Assembly: GCA_045810625.1 (NCBI GenBank)
Contig: JBJMVQ010000070.1
Location: 37,717-101,716 of the forward strand
Length of the DNA stretch: 64,000 bases
Source of the DNA: JACQFZ01 sp045810625
Lineage (GTDB): Bacteria > Pseudomonadota > Gammaproteobacteria > Acidiferrobacterales > Sulfurifustaceae
Direction: 5' to 3'
The notes under the pieces were generated by a model. It searched no databases and was not told where the DNA came from. It worked only from the letters and a program-made list of their open reading frames with translations. A program made the position numbers and the translations under genes. Below are positions 1 to 8,035 of this stretch, one piece after another (position 1 is the stretch's first letter; each line of letters begins with the position of its first letter).

Positions 1-1029
1 GATATCCGGGCTGCTGGCCGCCATGCCGAGGAATTCGCCGGACGCCGAGTAGCGCGGCTGCCCGTAAGACTCGATCCAGCGCCACTGACCATCGGCACGC
101 TTGATCCGTGCTTGCGCCCGGAAGGGTTGGCGTTCCTTTAAGGCCTTGAAAAACGTGTCGATATAGCGAGATGAGTCGTCGGGGTGAACGAGCCGCTGCC
201 AACCGGACTGTTTGATGGTGTCCAGCGTCGTGCCGAAGAACTCGCGATACGCGCGATTGACGAACTGAATCGCGCCGTCTGCATCGGTCACCCAAAGAAC
301 CGTTGGGGCGTCGTCCGCGATCGCGAATCGTTCGTCGCGTTCGCGCGGCGCTTCGGCGATCGGGGGAGTGCTCGGGGGGCTTTGTTCGGGTTCGAGCAAA
401 CGCTTGCGCTCATCGAGCGCCGCACGCAGTTGAAGCTCAGTGTCGATCGTCGATGCGATATAAGATACGAGCGCGAGATGATTCGGATGGGCATTGGAGA
501 CCGACGTGCTCAGATCGACGACGCCGATCACGGAGCCGTCCGGCGCGTGCACCGGTGCGGCGGCGCAGGCGCATTCGTGCCAGGCTGTCGAGAAGTGCTC
601 CGGCCCGGCGACGGCAACGGGAGCGCTAATCGCAAGCGCTGTCCCGGCGCCATTCGTTCCCATTGCGCCTTCCGACCAATCGAATCCGGGCAAGATACGG
701 AAGCTTTCCAGAAGGCGATGCGGTCCGCGCGACACGAGGACGATGCCGTCTCGATCCACTATCGATACGAGGTGCAGCATGTCGCTCAACTGGATGTCGA
801 GCCAATCGAGGTGCCGGTTCGCGGTCGCCAGAAGTTCGCGTGCGACGAAGCGGCGACGCTCGAGTTCATCTTCGTCGACGCGCCGAAAAACGAGCGCTTC
901 GCGCGCCGTCGGCACGCCGGCTTCCCGCGACCGTTGCCAGGACGCGAGGATGACGTCCGATATCTGATTGGAAGGAGAAAGCCCTTCGACGAATCGACGC
1001 CATTGCTCGAGGATGGACGACTGCGTCAT
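1..1029 (-). CDS. GAF-PAS sensory protein, 3' end beyond the left edge (partial)
   Basis: An open frame runs on the minus strand from an ATG at 1029 to the window edge, giving 343 residues without a stop. Residues about 75-200 resemble the GAF domain of AcoR-type regulators (MGTNGAGTALA at 123-133, then HECACAAAPVHAPDGS and a GVVDLST strand). Residues about 235-343 form a PAS fold with its PAC tail (LWVTDADGAIQFVNRAY, then DGQWRWIESYGQPRY). The order GAF then PAS suggests a cytoplasmic sensor that continues into a kinase, diguanylate cyclase or sigma-54 activator module outside the window. Codon third positions are GC-rich throughout. The output domain cannot be known from here. Confidence 0.8.
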   Translation of the reverse strand, partial: MTQSSILEQWRRFVEGLSPSNQISDVILASWQRSREAGVPTAREALVFRRVDEDELERRRFVARELLATANRHLDWLDIQLSDMLHLVSIVDRDGIVLVSRGPHRLLESFRILPGFDWSEGAMGTNGAGTALAISAPVAVAGPEHFSTAWHECACAAAPVHAPDGSVIGVVDLSTSVSNAHPNHLALVSYIASTIDTELQLRAALDERKRLLEPEQSPPSTPPIAEAPRERDERFAIADDAPTVLWVTDADGAIQFVNRAYREFFGTTLDTIKQSGWQRLVHPDDSSRYIDTFFKALKERQPFRAQARIKRADGQWRWIESYGQPRYSASGEFLGMAASSPDI

Positions 1030-1621
1030 CGCTGAATTTGCTCGCAGATGGTCGCTCAGGCGATCCGGCGTTTTCGATCAAGGTCTCGGTGGAAGAACAT
1101 CTCGAAGCTTCTCGGTTCTTCGGACCCGACGCCGCCGGCGCCACTAACACGCTCATTATGCCTACGAGATTTCGGCGCTTATACCCCCAATGACCACAAT
1201 CGCATCCGCCGTTAAAGCGATCGCTAGTTTCACGAATGAGTGCGGTTTCACGAAGGCGCCACCCGCGTGAAGAGCCGCGCCGATGCGGTCACCCGTGAAT
1301 GTATCGAGGGAATTCGAGACTGGTTGCGCCGAGCTGAAGCCCGAAAATCGGGCGAAACATCTGCGTGCCGGGACTGCCGCGGGATCGAAGGAAATGCGCT
1401 ACGCCGCTTCGGCGCGCGGGACCCGACAGTTGTCGGGCTGACGCATCGTCGCAGGCAGTAAATCGACGACACCGAGAGCTGCGCCGGCAGCTCTCGGTGT
1501 CGTTCCTGTGAATCGTTTGTTTCTAGTACGACGCGCTCGTCATGCGGCCGCAAGCGCGCTTCATCGCGATGACCGCGGCTCGATTCTCCCCATCGCATCC
1601 ATATTGTGGTGCGCCGCCGTG
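1030..1621. other. Intergenic region with no convincing gene
   Basis: About 590 bases lie between the start of the GAF-PAS gene and the end of the next minus-strand gene. A 73-codon plus-strand frame (1240-1461) exists, but its composition (many Arg, no recognisable motif) looks like chance in GC-rich DNA. The only clear structure is the long hairpin at 1467-1502. The promoter of the GAF-PAS gene should lie in 1030-1200; no strong -35/-10 pair is evident. Confidence 0.5.
1467..1502. terminator. Perfect 16-bp hairpin, possible bidirectional terminator or structured RNA element
   Basis: The left arm at 1467-1482 (CGACACCGAGAGCTGC) pairs perfectly with 1487-1502 around a 4-base loop. It lies about 120 bases beyond the 3' end of the minus-strand gene at 1622-2152, so it could end that transcript. 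There is no clean T-run on either side, which weakens the call of an intrinsic terminator. Confidence 0.4.
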
Positions 1622-2152
1622 CTACGCCCGTTCGCGGTTGGGATTGTCGAAACGGAAGAAGTTGCTCTGATTCCCGTCGCGCTTGTGCTCCTGAAATAGG
1701 AAGACCAGCTCGCGTCCGTCGAAGCTGCTGAACCATTCGTCCCAGCTGATTTCCTTCAAACGTCCACCGCGACTGTAGCCCGGAAAGTCGAAGCGCAACA
1801 CGCCCGGCCGGCCGTCGTGCTCGGTGCCGCCGATGGTTGCGGGTCGCGCGCCGCGCTCGTCAGCCCAGTGCTGAATCACGTCGTGACTGCGCGTGGCGAG
1901 CGATTGTCCGGCACGGTCTTCGTGCTCCTCGGGCGAGTGGATCCACTTCGCGCGCTGCGTCGTTTTCGAAAGCGCGTTGGCATGTCGGCGAATGAATTCC
2001 ATCTCCTCAGGCGTCGCGTTCTTCGCGGCCACAGCCGGAGTCTTGCGTGAGCGGCGCGCGCTCGCGCGGCTCGCGCTCGGGCGCCGCCGCGCGCTCGTGC
2101 TCCGACGCGCGGATGCCTTTGTTTTCGATTTGCGTTTGCGCTTGATCGCCAT
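1622..2152 (-). CDS. Conserved hypothetical protein with basic N-terminal tail
   Basis: 176 residues. The first 45 or so residues are almost entirely Lys, Arg, Ser and Ala, resembling a nucleic-acid-binding or histone-like tail. Residues about 60-176 form a compact acidic/aromatic domain (VIQHWADERGARPATI, GRPGVLRFDFPGYSRGG, ISWDEWFSSFDGRELVFLFQ, SNFFRFDNP). I recall similar unnamed proteins from soil proteobacteria but know no function for them. The start is well supported: AGGAG lies 7 bases before the ATG. The gene stands alone. The contrast between the basic tail and the globular part suggests a DNA-associated role, but this is inference only. Confidence 0.7.
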   Translation of the reverse strand: MAIKRKRKSKTKASARRSTSARRRPSASRASARRSRKTPAVAAKNATPEEMEFIRRHANALSKTTQRAKWIHSPEEHEDRAGQSLATRSHDVIQHWADERGARPATIGGTEHDGRPGVLRFDFPGYSRGGRLKEISWDEWFSSFDGRELVFLFQEHKRDGNQSNFFRFDNPNRERA

Positions 2153-2775
2153 GAGAGCTCCTCTTGAGTGAGACGATCGATGTTAGCGGGAGTCGCAGCG
2201 AATACAAATTGCCGAAATGCCTGCCCATGCGGCGCGGTCGCGTCGTTCCGTCGCGAGGTGGAGGTGCCCGCGTCGCGAACGTGGTTTTGCAGCGATCAGG
2301 TGACTTCCTACTGCTGCACCTTTCTGTCGAAAGCTACAGTGTGTCGCCGGGCGGCTGGATTTAGAACAATGCGGCTGCGCACGGCGAGTCACAAGCAACG
2401 CGAGTCCGTGCTGACATCGTGATCGCCGGGACGCAACGATTACACCCGGCGGGTCGTGATGTATGCGAAGAATAGACGACACGTTGCGGCTCGCAACCGC
2501 GTCAGGCCCGTGGCCGTGCGTCCCGACTCGAGTCAATTCATGTCCTAGCGCGTGAACGGCTTTCCAAAGAGCGGCAACAGGACTGAGGCCAGTGCGCCGG
2601 TTTCGCGCGCAACACCGCGCACCATGATCTTAAATGTGTTCAGCGCCAGCTCGTCGGCAGGCGTCGGTTGCGCGCAACGGCGAACGTCCCGGCGCCTGTT
2701 GTTCACATCGACGATCGCGGAACCGCTCGCGTACGCAAGCGAACGACCGCCGCGCTCGCTGCGGAGCGCTGTTTT
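2153..2775. other. Intergenic region upstream of the glycosyltransferase operon
   Basis: About 620 bases between divergent genes. The promoters of the minus-strand gene at 2152 and of the operon starting at 2776 must lie here, but I could not place convincing -35/-10 boxes. The only protein-like piece is the short minus-strand frame at 2545-2706, listed separately with low confidence. Confidence 0.4.
2545..2706 (-). CDS. Possible small protein or gene remnant (doubtful)
   Basis: A 53-codon frame from a GTG at 2706. Its last 33 residues (LNTFKIMVRGVARETGAL followed by ASVLLPLFGKPFTR) use strongly GC3-biased codons and have an amphipathic, protein-like composition, unlike the Arg-rich frames around it. 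No clear ribosome binding site precedes the GTG. It could be a real small protein, the 3' remnant of a decayed gene, or chance. I do not recognise a family. Confidence 0.25.
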   Translation of the reverse strand: MNNRRRDVRRCAQPTPADELALNTFKIMVRGVARETGALASVLLPLFGKPFTR

Positions 2776-3801
2776 ATGAGCGCGGCGCGCTTGAGCGTCA
2801 TCGTGCCGATGTACGACGAGGCCGATAACGTCGCGCCGCTTCTCGAAGCGATCCATGCGGCGCTCGCCGATTACACGATGCGATGGGAACTGATCGTGGT
2901 TGACGACGGTAGCCGTGACGATACGCTCGCGCGGCTGAAGGCGGCGCGGCCGCGCTACGGCGAGCACGTCCGCATCATCGAGCTCGCGCGCAACTTCGGG
3001 CAGACCGCGGCCATGCAAGCGGGCATCGACGCGGCGCGCGGCGAAATCATCGCGACGCTCGACGGCGACTTACAGAACGACCCGCGCGACATCCCGCGAC
3101 TCGTCGAGCGGCTGGTGCGCGAGGATCTCGACCTGCTCGTCGGGTGGCGCCGCCAACGAGACGACGGCTTCTGGTTGCGGCGCCTGCCGTCGCGCGTCGC
3201 GAATTTCCTGATCGGCCGCCTCACGGGCGTGCGGCTGCACGACTACGGCTGCACGCTCAAAGTGTTTCGCGCATCGGCGATGCGGCGCGTGCGCCTGTAC
3301 GGCGAAATGCATCGCTTCATCCCGACCTGGATCGTGACCATGACGTCGGCGCGGCGCGTGAGCGAAGCGGCGGTGAACCACCGCGCCCGGCAGTTCGGCC
3401 GCTCCAAGTACGGCATTATGCGCACGTACCGCGTGCTGCTCGATCTGCTCTCGATGTACTTTTTCCTTCGTTTTCGCTCCCGTCCCGGGCACTTCTTCGG
3501 CGGCGTCGGGATGTTGTTGGGCTTCGTCGGCGCGCTGATTCTGGCGTACCTCGGCTACGCGAAGCTCGTGCTCGGCGAATCGATCGGGACCCGGCCGCTG
3601 CTCATGATCGGCGTGCTGCTCGTGTTGGCGGCGATTCAGTTCGTGACGACGGGTGTCCTGGCCGAATTCATCGCACGCACGTACTTCGAATCCGCCGACG
3701 TGCGGTCGTACGCGGTGCGCTCGGCGACCGAGGTCGAGGACGCAACACAAGGTTGGTTCGTGGAACGCCGGCGCGTGGTGCGCATGGCACGTCCGCACTA
3801 G
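2776..3801 (+). CDS. GT2 glycosyltransferase, ArnC/dolichol-phosphate-mannose-synthase type
   Basis: 341 residues. It likely transfers a sugar from a nucleotide donor to undecaprenyl phosphate on the inner face of the membrane. Evidence: the GT-A fold start VIVPMYDEADN (8-18), VVDDGS (41-46), the DxD-type metal motif LDGDLQNDP (95-103), the acceptor-side motif RQFGRSKYG (205-213), and two C-terminal membrane spans (about 237-262 and 275-300), as in ArnC, GtrB and related enzymes. The ATG at 2776 was chosen because homology begins at MSAARLSVIVP; an upstream in-frame extension has no family similarity. It is followed after 9 bases by a GT-C transferase, the usual partner that uses the lipid-linked sugar. 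The sugar is unknown. Confidence 0.88.
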   Translation: MSAARLSVIVPMYDEADNVAPLLEAIHAALADYTMRWELIVVDDGSRDDTLARLKAARPRYGEHVRIIELARNFGQTAAMQAGIDAARGEIIATLDGDLQNDPRDIPRLVERLVREDLDLLVGWRRQRDDGFWLRRLPSRVANFLIGRLTGVRLHDYGCTLKVFRASAMRRVRLYGEMHRFIPTWIVTMTSARRVSEAAVNHRARQFGRSKYGIMRTYRVLLDLLSMYFFLRFRSRPGHFFGGVGMLLGFVGALILAYLGYAKLVLGESIGTRPLLMIGVLLVLAAIQFVTTGVLAEFIARTYFESADVRSYAVRSATEVEDATQGWFVERRRVVRMARPH

Positions 3802-3810
3802 AGAAAGGCA

Positions 3811-5424
3811 GTGACGGATCGGCCCGACGCCCGGCAATTCGTCGCCAGAACATCTATGCACGATTCATTGCTTTATCGGCAGACCGCCCGGCCACTCGCG
3901 CGGCTCGTCGTGCCCGCGCTCGTGTTCGCGGCGCTCGTCGTCGGTCTCGTCTGGGGCGCCGGTTCGGTGCCGTTGTTCGATCTCGACGAGGGCGCGTTCA
4001 CGGAAGCGACGCGCGAGATGTTCGAGCGCGGCGATTTCCTCGCTACCTACGTGAATGGCGTTCCGCGCTACGACAAACCGATTCTGATCTATTGGCTGCA
4101 GGCGGCGAGCGTCTCCCTGCTCGGTGTGAACGAGATCGGATTCCGGTTGCCCTCGATCCTCGCGGCGTTCCTGTGGTTGTCGGCGATCTATGCGTTCGGT
4201 CGTCCTCGGCTCGGTTCTACCGCCGCGTTGATCGCCGCGCTGATCGCGAGTACGACGTTCGACGTGCAGTTGATCGCGCACGCCGCCACCGCCGACGCGC
4301 TGCTCAATCTGCTGCTCGCCGCGGCGATGTTCGACATCTATCGCTACTTCGAAAGCGGCGACGCCGGCGCGCGCAACCGCGCGTTCGCATGGATCGGGCT
4401 CGGCGTGCTAACCAAGGGACCGGTGGCGATTGCGATTCCGTTCCTCGTCAGCGCGATATTCGCGGTCACGCAAGGGGCGGGGCGGCGTTGGTTCGCGGGC
4501 GTTACCCATCCTCGGGCGTGGCTACTGTTCTTGGTGATCGTGCTGCCGTGGCCCGTAGCGCAAATCCTGCGCGACGGGCCCGGATTCTTGAGCGCGTTCG
4601 TGCTCGAGCACAACGTCTCCCGTTTTCTCGCGACGCGCGAAGGTCACGGCGGTACGTTGTTCTACTATTTCGCGGCGGTGCCGGTCATTCTGCTGCCGTA
4701 CTCGGTGTTGTTTCTGCGCCTGTTTGCCCGGCTGCTGCCGTCGCTCCACGATCCAATGACGCGGTTCTTATGGCTGTGGTTTGCCGTCGTTTTCATTTTC
4801 TTCTCGTTTTCCGCCACGCAGCTTCCGCACTATCTGCTCTACGGTGCGCCGCCGCTGTTCCTATTAATGGCGCGCGAAGCGGAGGGTGCGGCGTCGGCAT
4901 GGTCGGTGCTCGCACCGACGCTCGTTGTTCTGATGCTGCTCGTGTTTTTGCCCGAGCTCGTGGACTATGGCGCCCGCCGAAGCGGTGATCCTTACGTGCA
5001 AGCGATGCTCGCGCGCGGGCATGAGGTGTTCGATCTGCGCTACCGCATCGGTGTGGTCGTCGCCGGGGCGCTCGCACTCGGGCTCGCCTTCGTACGGGCG
5101 CTAGCGCCGTGGCAGCGGCTGCTCGCCATCGGCATCGTGCACGCCTGGACGGTCGCGCAGTTGCTGTTGCCCGCGGTCGGTGCACTGAAACAACAACCGG
5201 TGCGGGAGGCGGCGCGGGTGGCGCGGGCGCTCAACGTACCGGTGGTGATGTGGCCCGCAAACCGGCCGAGCTTCAGCGTCTATCTCGGCCGGGTAACGCC
5301 GCGTCGGCCGCCGAGAGCGGGTGAAATCGTCTTCACCGAGGCCGGCCAGCTCGCCCGTCTCGGGCGCTATGAGCTGCTCTACGAGCGCGGCGGGGTTGCG
5401 CTCGCGCGCATGATCGAACCGTGA
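3811..5424 (+). CDS. ArnT-like GT-C glycosyltransferase (polyprenyl-phosphate-sugar dependent)
   Basis: 537 residues, multi-spanning. GT-C enzymes such as ArnT move a sugar from undecaprenyl phosphate to lipid A or another periplasmic acceptor. The catalytic acidic motif in the first periplasmic loop is clear (FDLDEGAFTEATREM, residues 56-70), followed by YDKPILIYWLQ, characteristic of the PMT/ArnT family, and about ten hydrophobic segments. The GTG at 3811 has a purine-rich GAGAAAGG just upstream; an ATG at 3856 is the alternative and is nearer the first membrane span. It overlaps the next gene by 4 bases, so the three genes from 2776 to 6230 form an operon. The specific acceptor is inferred, not shown. 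Confidence 0.87.
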   Translation: MTDRPDARQFVARTSMHDSLLYRQTARPLARLVVPALVFAALVVGLVWGAGSVPLFDLDEGAFTEATREMFERGDFLATYVNGVPRYDKPILIYWLQAASVSLLGVNEIGFRLPSILAAFLWLSAIYAFGRPRLGSTAALIAALIASTTFDVQLIAHAATADALLNLLLAAAMFDIYRYFESGDAGARNRAFAWIGLGVLTKGPVAIAIPFLVSAIFAVTQGAGRRWFAGVTHPRAWLLFLVIVLPWPVAQILRDGPGFLSAFVLEHNVSRFLATREGHGGTLFYYFAAVPVILLPYSVLFLRLFARLLPSLHDPMTRFLWLWFAVVFIFFSFSATQLPHYLLYGAPPLFLLMAREAEGAASAWSVLAPTLVVLMLLVFLPELVDYGARRSGDPYVQAMLARGHEVFDLRYRIGVVVAGALALGLAFVRALAPWQRLLAIGIVHAWTVAQLLLPAVGALKQQPVREAARVARALNVPVVMWPANRPSFSVYLGRVTPRRPPRAGEIVFTEAGQLARLGRYELLYERGGVALARMIEP

Positions 5425-6230
5425 GCACGCGCAGCGCGGTCGGGTTTGGTTGGGGCTGGCTCATCGCGCCGCCCGCCGCGATGTTCCTGCTCGCCGCCTT
5501 GGTGCAGGTTACGACCGGCGACGCGGCGCTGTTTCTGTGGTTGAACAACGCGGTTTTCCCGCTGGGTGAAGTATTTTGGTCGAGCGTGACGTTGCTTGGC
5601 GACGGCCTCGTGTTATTCGTGCTGCTCGGATTCATGGCGCGCCGTCATGGGCAACTCGTCTGGTCGGCGTGGCTCGCGACCTTCTTCGCCATATTGTGGA
5701 CGCACGGGCTGAAGTATCTGACCGGTCATGCGCTGCGCCCGCCGTCCGTCTTGCCGGCCTACGCTTTCCATATCATCGGTCGCCTGCTGCATGCCGGGTC
5801 GTTTCCATCGGGTCACGCAACGACAACTTTTGCGGTGGGGGGTGTGCTTGCCGCCTATTTGCACAACCCGATCCCGCGCGTCGCGCTGATCGCCGTTGGC
5901 GGCGCGATTGCGTTCTCGCGGGTTGCGGTCGGCGTGCATTGGCCGTCGGACGTTCTCATCGGGGCCGCCGGCGGCTGGGTAGCGGGCGCGCTCGGCGTCG
6001 CGGCGGCGCGCCATTGGGACTACGCCACTCGCCCCGCCGGACGCCGGCTGATGGCAAACGCCTGGCTCATCGCCGCGCTCGCGCTGTTACTGCGCGATCC
6101 GCACTACCCGGATGCCCGCTGGCTGCAATACGCGATCGCGGGCTCGGCCGCCATCGTCGCTGTTGTGGCCCGGGTTGCCATCGCGCTGCGGCGGCGGCAA
6201 CCCGGGGCTGCCCGTGCGAAGCATATCTGA
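5421..6230 (+). CDS. PAP2-family membrane phosphatase
   Basis: 269 residues with about six membrane spans. PAP2 (type 2 phosphatidic acid phosphatase) enzymes remove phosphate from lipid phosphates or pyrophosphates in the periplasm, for example undecaprenyl pyrophosphate or lipid A. The signature is present: K98 with RP at 106-107 (spacing of seven instead of the usual six), PSGH at 129-132, and SR at 166-167 with H173 and D177. The GTG start overlaps the stop of the preceding GT-C gene (GTGA), indicating translational coupling. In this setting it may recycle undecaprenyl carrier or dephosphorylate lipid A before sugar addition, as in LpxE/FlmF-type pathways. Confidence 0.87.
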   Translation: MSTRSAVGFGWGWLIAPPAAMFLLAALVQVTTGDAALFLWLNNAVFPLGEVFWSSVTLLGDGLVLFVLLGFMARRHGQLVWSAWLATFFAILWTHGLKYLTGHALRPPSVLPAYAFHIIGRLLHAGSFPSGHATTTFAVGGVLAAYLHNPIPRVALIAVGGAIAFSRVAVGVHWPSDVLIGAAGGWVAGALGVAAARHWDYATRPAGRRLMANAWLIAALALLLRDPHYPDARWLQYAIAGSAAIVAVVARVAIALRRRQPGAARAKHI

Positions 6231-6264
6231 CGACATGCGGCGGCGCCCGCCGCCGTCTCCGCGA

Positions 6265-7491
6265 TCAATCCCCGATTACGTCACCGAACGAAATGAACCG
6301 CTGGCCGTCGAACTTCGCCATCCGAACGGCGTCGACGGGGTAGTAGTCGTTTTGGCTGGTCGCAATCTTGATCCCGGGCAGCAGCAGCGGTACTTGCACG
6401 TCCTTCAAGCTCGCGGCTTGGCGCATGACGTTGTCGCGCGTCAGCTCATCACCGCATTGCTTCAACACCTGCACCAGCGTGGCCGCGACGGCGTATCCAT
6501 ATACGTAGTTCCCGTCGGCCAGATCGGCGTCGGGGTTGTACTTCTTCATCCACGCGAGCCAGTCCTGGTAATCCTTGTCCTTATGCCACTGCGGATCGGC
6601 GGGGTCCTTCAGGTACTGCGTGGTGATGATGCCTTTCGCTTTTTCGAACCCGGCCGGTTTCAGCACATTGTCGATATTCGCCGAGACGTTGTTGAGGAAT
6701 TGCACCGGGCGCCAGCCGACGTCGTATGCCCGACGGATCGCTTGAGCGGCGAACTTGGGCGTCGTGATATTGAAGAACAGATCGGCTCCCGAGGACTTGA
6801 GGGCGATGATCTGTGAATCGACCGTCGGATCGCTTACTTCATAAGAGACTTCCTTGACGATCATCTTCGATGCTTTGTCGCCGAGGCCCTCCTTGAACCC
6901 TTGCAGGTAGTCCTTGCCGTAATCGTCGTTCTGGTAGAGCACGCCGATCTTGGCATTCGGATAGTGCGCAACGATGTACCGCGCGTACGCCTTCGCCTCG
7001 CTCTGATAACTCGGCTGCCACCCCATCGTCCACGGAAAGTTCTTGTAGTCTCCCCATTTCGTGGCGCCGGTTGCGACGAAGAGCTGCGGGACCTTTTTCG
7101 CGTTCATGTACCTTTCGATCGCCGTGTTGGTCGCCGTGCCCAAGGACTGAAACACGAGTAAAACTTCTTCCTGTTCGACGAGCTTGCGAATTTGTTCGAT
7201 CGTCTTGGGCGGGCTGTAGCTGTCATCGAGCGAGATCAAGTTGATCTTTCGTCCGTTGATGCCGCCGTTGTCATTGATCATTCTGAAATACGCGGCCTCC
7301 GCTTTACCGATCGAGCCGTACGCGGAGGCGGGCCCGCTGTAGGGCATGGTTTGGCCGATTTTGATCTCCGTGTCGGTGGCCCCCGGGTCATACTTTTTCG
7401 CCGCGTTGACCGGAGCGGTGAACGAAGCGAACGCAAACAACGAAACGATGGAGGCGATCAATGAGTTCTTGAAGATGCGTGATGCAACCAT
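6265..7491 (-). CDS. ABC transporter substrate-binding protein, LivJ/branched-chain amino acid type
   Basis: 408 residues with a typical signal peptide (positively charged start, hydrophobic core, cleavage near APVNAA at about 26-31). The mature part is a Peripla_BP_6 domain: TEIKIGQTMPYSGPASAYGS, GGINGRKINLISLDDSYSP, KIGVLYQNDDYGKDYLQGF. Such proteins bind branched-chain amino acids or aromatic compounds in the periplasm and deliver them to LivHMGF permeases. No permease or ATPase gene lies nearby, so the transporter is encoded elsewhere or the protein is an orphan receptor. AGGAGG precedes the ATG at a normal distance. It converges with the PAP2 gene. Confidence 0.9.
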   Translation of the reverse strand: MVASRIFKNSLIASIVSLFAFASFTAPVNAAKKYDPGATDTEIKIGQTMPYSGPASAYGSIGKAEAAYFRMINDNGGINGRKINLISLDDSYSPPKTIEQIRKLVEQEEVLLVFQSLGTATNTAIERYMNAKKVPQLFVATGATKWGDYKNFPWTMGWQPSYQSEAKAYARYIVAHYPNAKIGVLYQNDDYGKDYLQGFKEGLGDKASKMIVKEVSYEVSDPTVDSQIIALKSSGADLFFNITTPKFAAQAIRRAYDVGWRPVQFLNNVSANIDNVLKPAGFEKAKGIITTQYLKDPADPQWHKDKDYQDWLAWMKKYNPDADLADGNYVYGYAVAATLVQVLKQCGDELTRDNVMRQAASLKDVQVPLLLPGIKIATSQNDYYPVDAVRMAKFDGQRFISFGDVIGD

Positions 7492-8035
7492 GGCTGTCCT
7501 CCTGTAGCTCGAACGACGAATAGTTGCGCGGGCTTTGGCGTCGGGAGCCGGTTACCGAGCGCACCGGGAGCCGCCGCAGTGCCGACGGTCAATCGCGCTT
7601 CTCTAACAGGACATTCCTTCCATGGACTTTCCATCTCGTGCGGCCGATCCATCGAACGAAGCAGTCACCGCACGCGCTCCCGTGTGCCGACGCGGGTCGC
7701 GAAAAGTTCGACACGGTGCGTCTGGTTTTTATCCCGCGGAGACATCTTCCGCGCATCGTCACAGCGCCGGCAGCGGAGATGTACCGAGTACCTGACACGG
7801 CGGTCCTGTAGCGTCGGCTGACCGCGTGCGTGGCGCCGGACAACAATCGAGGCGCGCCGGCGAGCGCCGGACTGATTCCCACGGCGATGCGCCAAGATGG
7901 GGAGTGGCGGGCCGGTGCGAGGCGCCCTCGCACACTAAGGACCCATGGTGCAAAACTGCGGACGCCCGTTTATCCCTCACCGTCTGCGGGCATATACTGC
8001 CTTTCGTGTCCGCTCACGATTCAACGGGGTGTGCG
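7492..8035. other. Intergenic region between divergent genes; candidate trpB2 promoter
   Basis: About 540 bases with no convincing gene on either strand. Open frames here are short and Arg-rich. A TATACT box at 7993-7998, about 40 bases before the TrpB2 start, is a candidate -10 element; the matching -35 (TTTATC near 7969) is poor. The binding-protein gene promoter should lie near 7500-7600. Confidence 0.35.

Noticed and set aside
1240..1461. 73-codon plus-strand frame ahead of the long hairpin
   Set aside because: Arg-rich composition, no ribosome site and no recognisable motif; probably chance in GC-rich DNA.
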